A DNA stretch of 59,827 bases from CAZGCA01 sp964524145 (lineage in GTDB: Bacteria; Hydrogenedentota; CAZGCA01). The stretch covers positions 1 through 59,827 of the forward strand of contig CAZGCA010000029.1 in assembly GCA_964524145.1 (NCBI GenBank). Reading direction: 5' to 3'. The position numbers and the translations under genes are program-made. Below the pieces are notes generated by a model, which was not told the origin of the DNA, made no database searches, and was given only the letters and a program-made list of their open reading frames with translations. This document shows, one piece after another, positions 59,507 through 59,827 of this stretch; the stretch's first letter is position 1, and each line of letters opens with the position of its first letter.

Positions 59507-59676
59507 TCTTCTGCGGCGTGCCCACGTTCTATCTGCGATCCATGACCAACCAACTGTGCGAGCAATTTGCGGCCAAAGGGGCGCACGTTCCCGATATCGC
59601 GATTGCCGGATTGCCAGCGGTTTCTCTAGCCCGACAAGTAACAGTAATTAACGTCTCTCCGCCTTTTGGGCGGTGA
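59464..59676 (+). CDS. Unrecognised short frame, possibly truncated by IS630
   Basis: 70 residues from ATG 59464, with GGGGGAAGGG upstream, overlapping the end of the HoxU-like gene. Sequence such as PIIFCGVPTFYLRSMTNQLC and HVPDIAIAGLPA has no family I know. It ends in VSPPFGR and stops inside the IS630 transposase 3' end, where the opposite strand is coding. It is probably the 5' part of a gene cut by the insertion, or a chance frame. Confidence 0.35.
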   Translation: MRTLGGRGHVRAPIIFCGVPTFYLRSMTNQLCEQFAAKGAHVPDIAIAGLPAVSLARQVTVINVSPPFGR

Positions 59677-59827
59677 GGACTTCCTTGGCGCGCTTGATTT
59701 TCGCGAGCATTACTTCGCCCTCGGCCTTCCAGCGATACGGCTTCGGGTTGAGGTTGCGTTCTGACAGATACGCCTCGATGTCGTTGACAAGTTGGCGGAC
59801 ACTGGTAAAGCTTCCTTCGCGTATCAC
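59648..59827 (-). CDS. IS630-family transposase, 3' part (runs off the window)
   Basis: 59 codons and a stop read on the minus strand from the window edge: EGSFTSVRQLVNDIEAYLSE, then NPKPYRWKAEGEVMLAKIKR and a lysine-rich tail. This is the conserved C-terminal end of IS630/Tc1-like transposases (SVxxLxxAIExYLxxRNxNPKPFxW). The N-terminal region, including the DDE residues, is outside the window, so activity cannot be judged. Confidence 0.82.
   Translation of the reverse strand: MIREGSFTSVRQLVNDIEAYLSERNLNPKPYRWKAEGEVMLAKIKRAKEVLTAQKAERR

Noticed and set aside
59780..59827. Possible CRISPR or tRNA at the window edge
   Set aside because: No repeat spacing and no cloverleaf or GGTTCGAATCC-type T-arm; the stretch is IS630 coding sequence.

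Overview
The window is a dense bacterial chromosome segment with moderately high GC, gram-negative-type export signals (Sec, Tat, a probable lipoprotein), and sigma70-type promoters; two of them are exact TTGACA-17-TATAAT matches. Tat-exported Gfo/Idh/MocA-type enzymes, DUF4838 and DUF6807 proteins, GH50-like agarase, thrombospondin-type-3/beta-propeller secreted proteins with C-terminal hydrophobic anchors, a full Bat/MoxR operon and a bifurcating-type NADH dehydrogenase module together suggest an anaerobic or facultative polysaccharide degrader of the Planctomycetes/Lentisphaerae/Hydrogenedentes type. The phylum is an inference; no rRNA, tRNA or CRISPR array was seen.

Layout. 1-2.7 kb: HDOD signalling protein and a dihydroorotate-dehydrogenase-like/ferredoxin fusion. 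2.7-9.0 kb (minus): HEPN/MNT toxin-antitoxin pair lying between a transporter gene and a duplicated remnant of that gene's 3' end, then an MFS transporter, purN, a very small basic-protein gene, dapF, ddl and a panE-like reductase, coupled by short overlaps. 9.3-10.1 kb: a second HEPN/MNT pair of opposite gene order with a palindrome over its promoter. 10.1-16.6 kb: carbohydrate block (GH50-like agarase, Tat-exported oxidoreductase, Tat-exported sugar-isomerase-like protein, enolase-superfamily enzyme). 16.8-21.7 kb: two secreted Ca-binding-repeat proteins, each behind a strong promoter. 22.0-23.5 kb: IS1182-like transposase. 23.7-25.4 kb (minus): ECF sigma factor, membrane anti-sigma-like protein and secretin-fold protein. 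25.6-29.2 kb: second carbohydrate block. 29.3-30.6 kb: Fic protein with promoter and operator-like palindrome. 31.0-35.1 kb (minus): two CBS-pair proteins, transglutaminase-like protein, DUF4838 protein. 35.3-36.5 kb: K+ channel with a zinc ribbon and a small protein with a perfect promoter. 36.5-40.5 kb (minus): rarA, a GT28-like glycosyltransferase, a DegP/HtrA protease. 40.6-51.4 kb (minus): MoxR-DUF58-parvulin-BatA-BatB-BatC-BatD-BatE operon. 51.6-52.5 kb (minus): MazE-like/BrnT/BrnA module whose first gene seems to start at ACG. 52.6-56.0 kb: TMTC-like glycosyltransferase with TPRs and a DUF547 protein. 56.3-59.5 kb: NuoE/NuoF/HoxU-like electron-transfer operon, followed by a short or broken reading frame and the 3' end of an IS630 transposase at the right edge.

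Working logic. The two carbohydrate blocks look like a marine or plant polysaccharide programme in which several oxidoreductase, isomerase and racemase-type enzymes carry export signals. Accessory islands (toxin-antitoxin cassettes, Fic, IS elements) are scattered between housekeeping operons and show traces of insertion and rearrangement.
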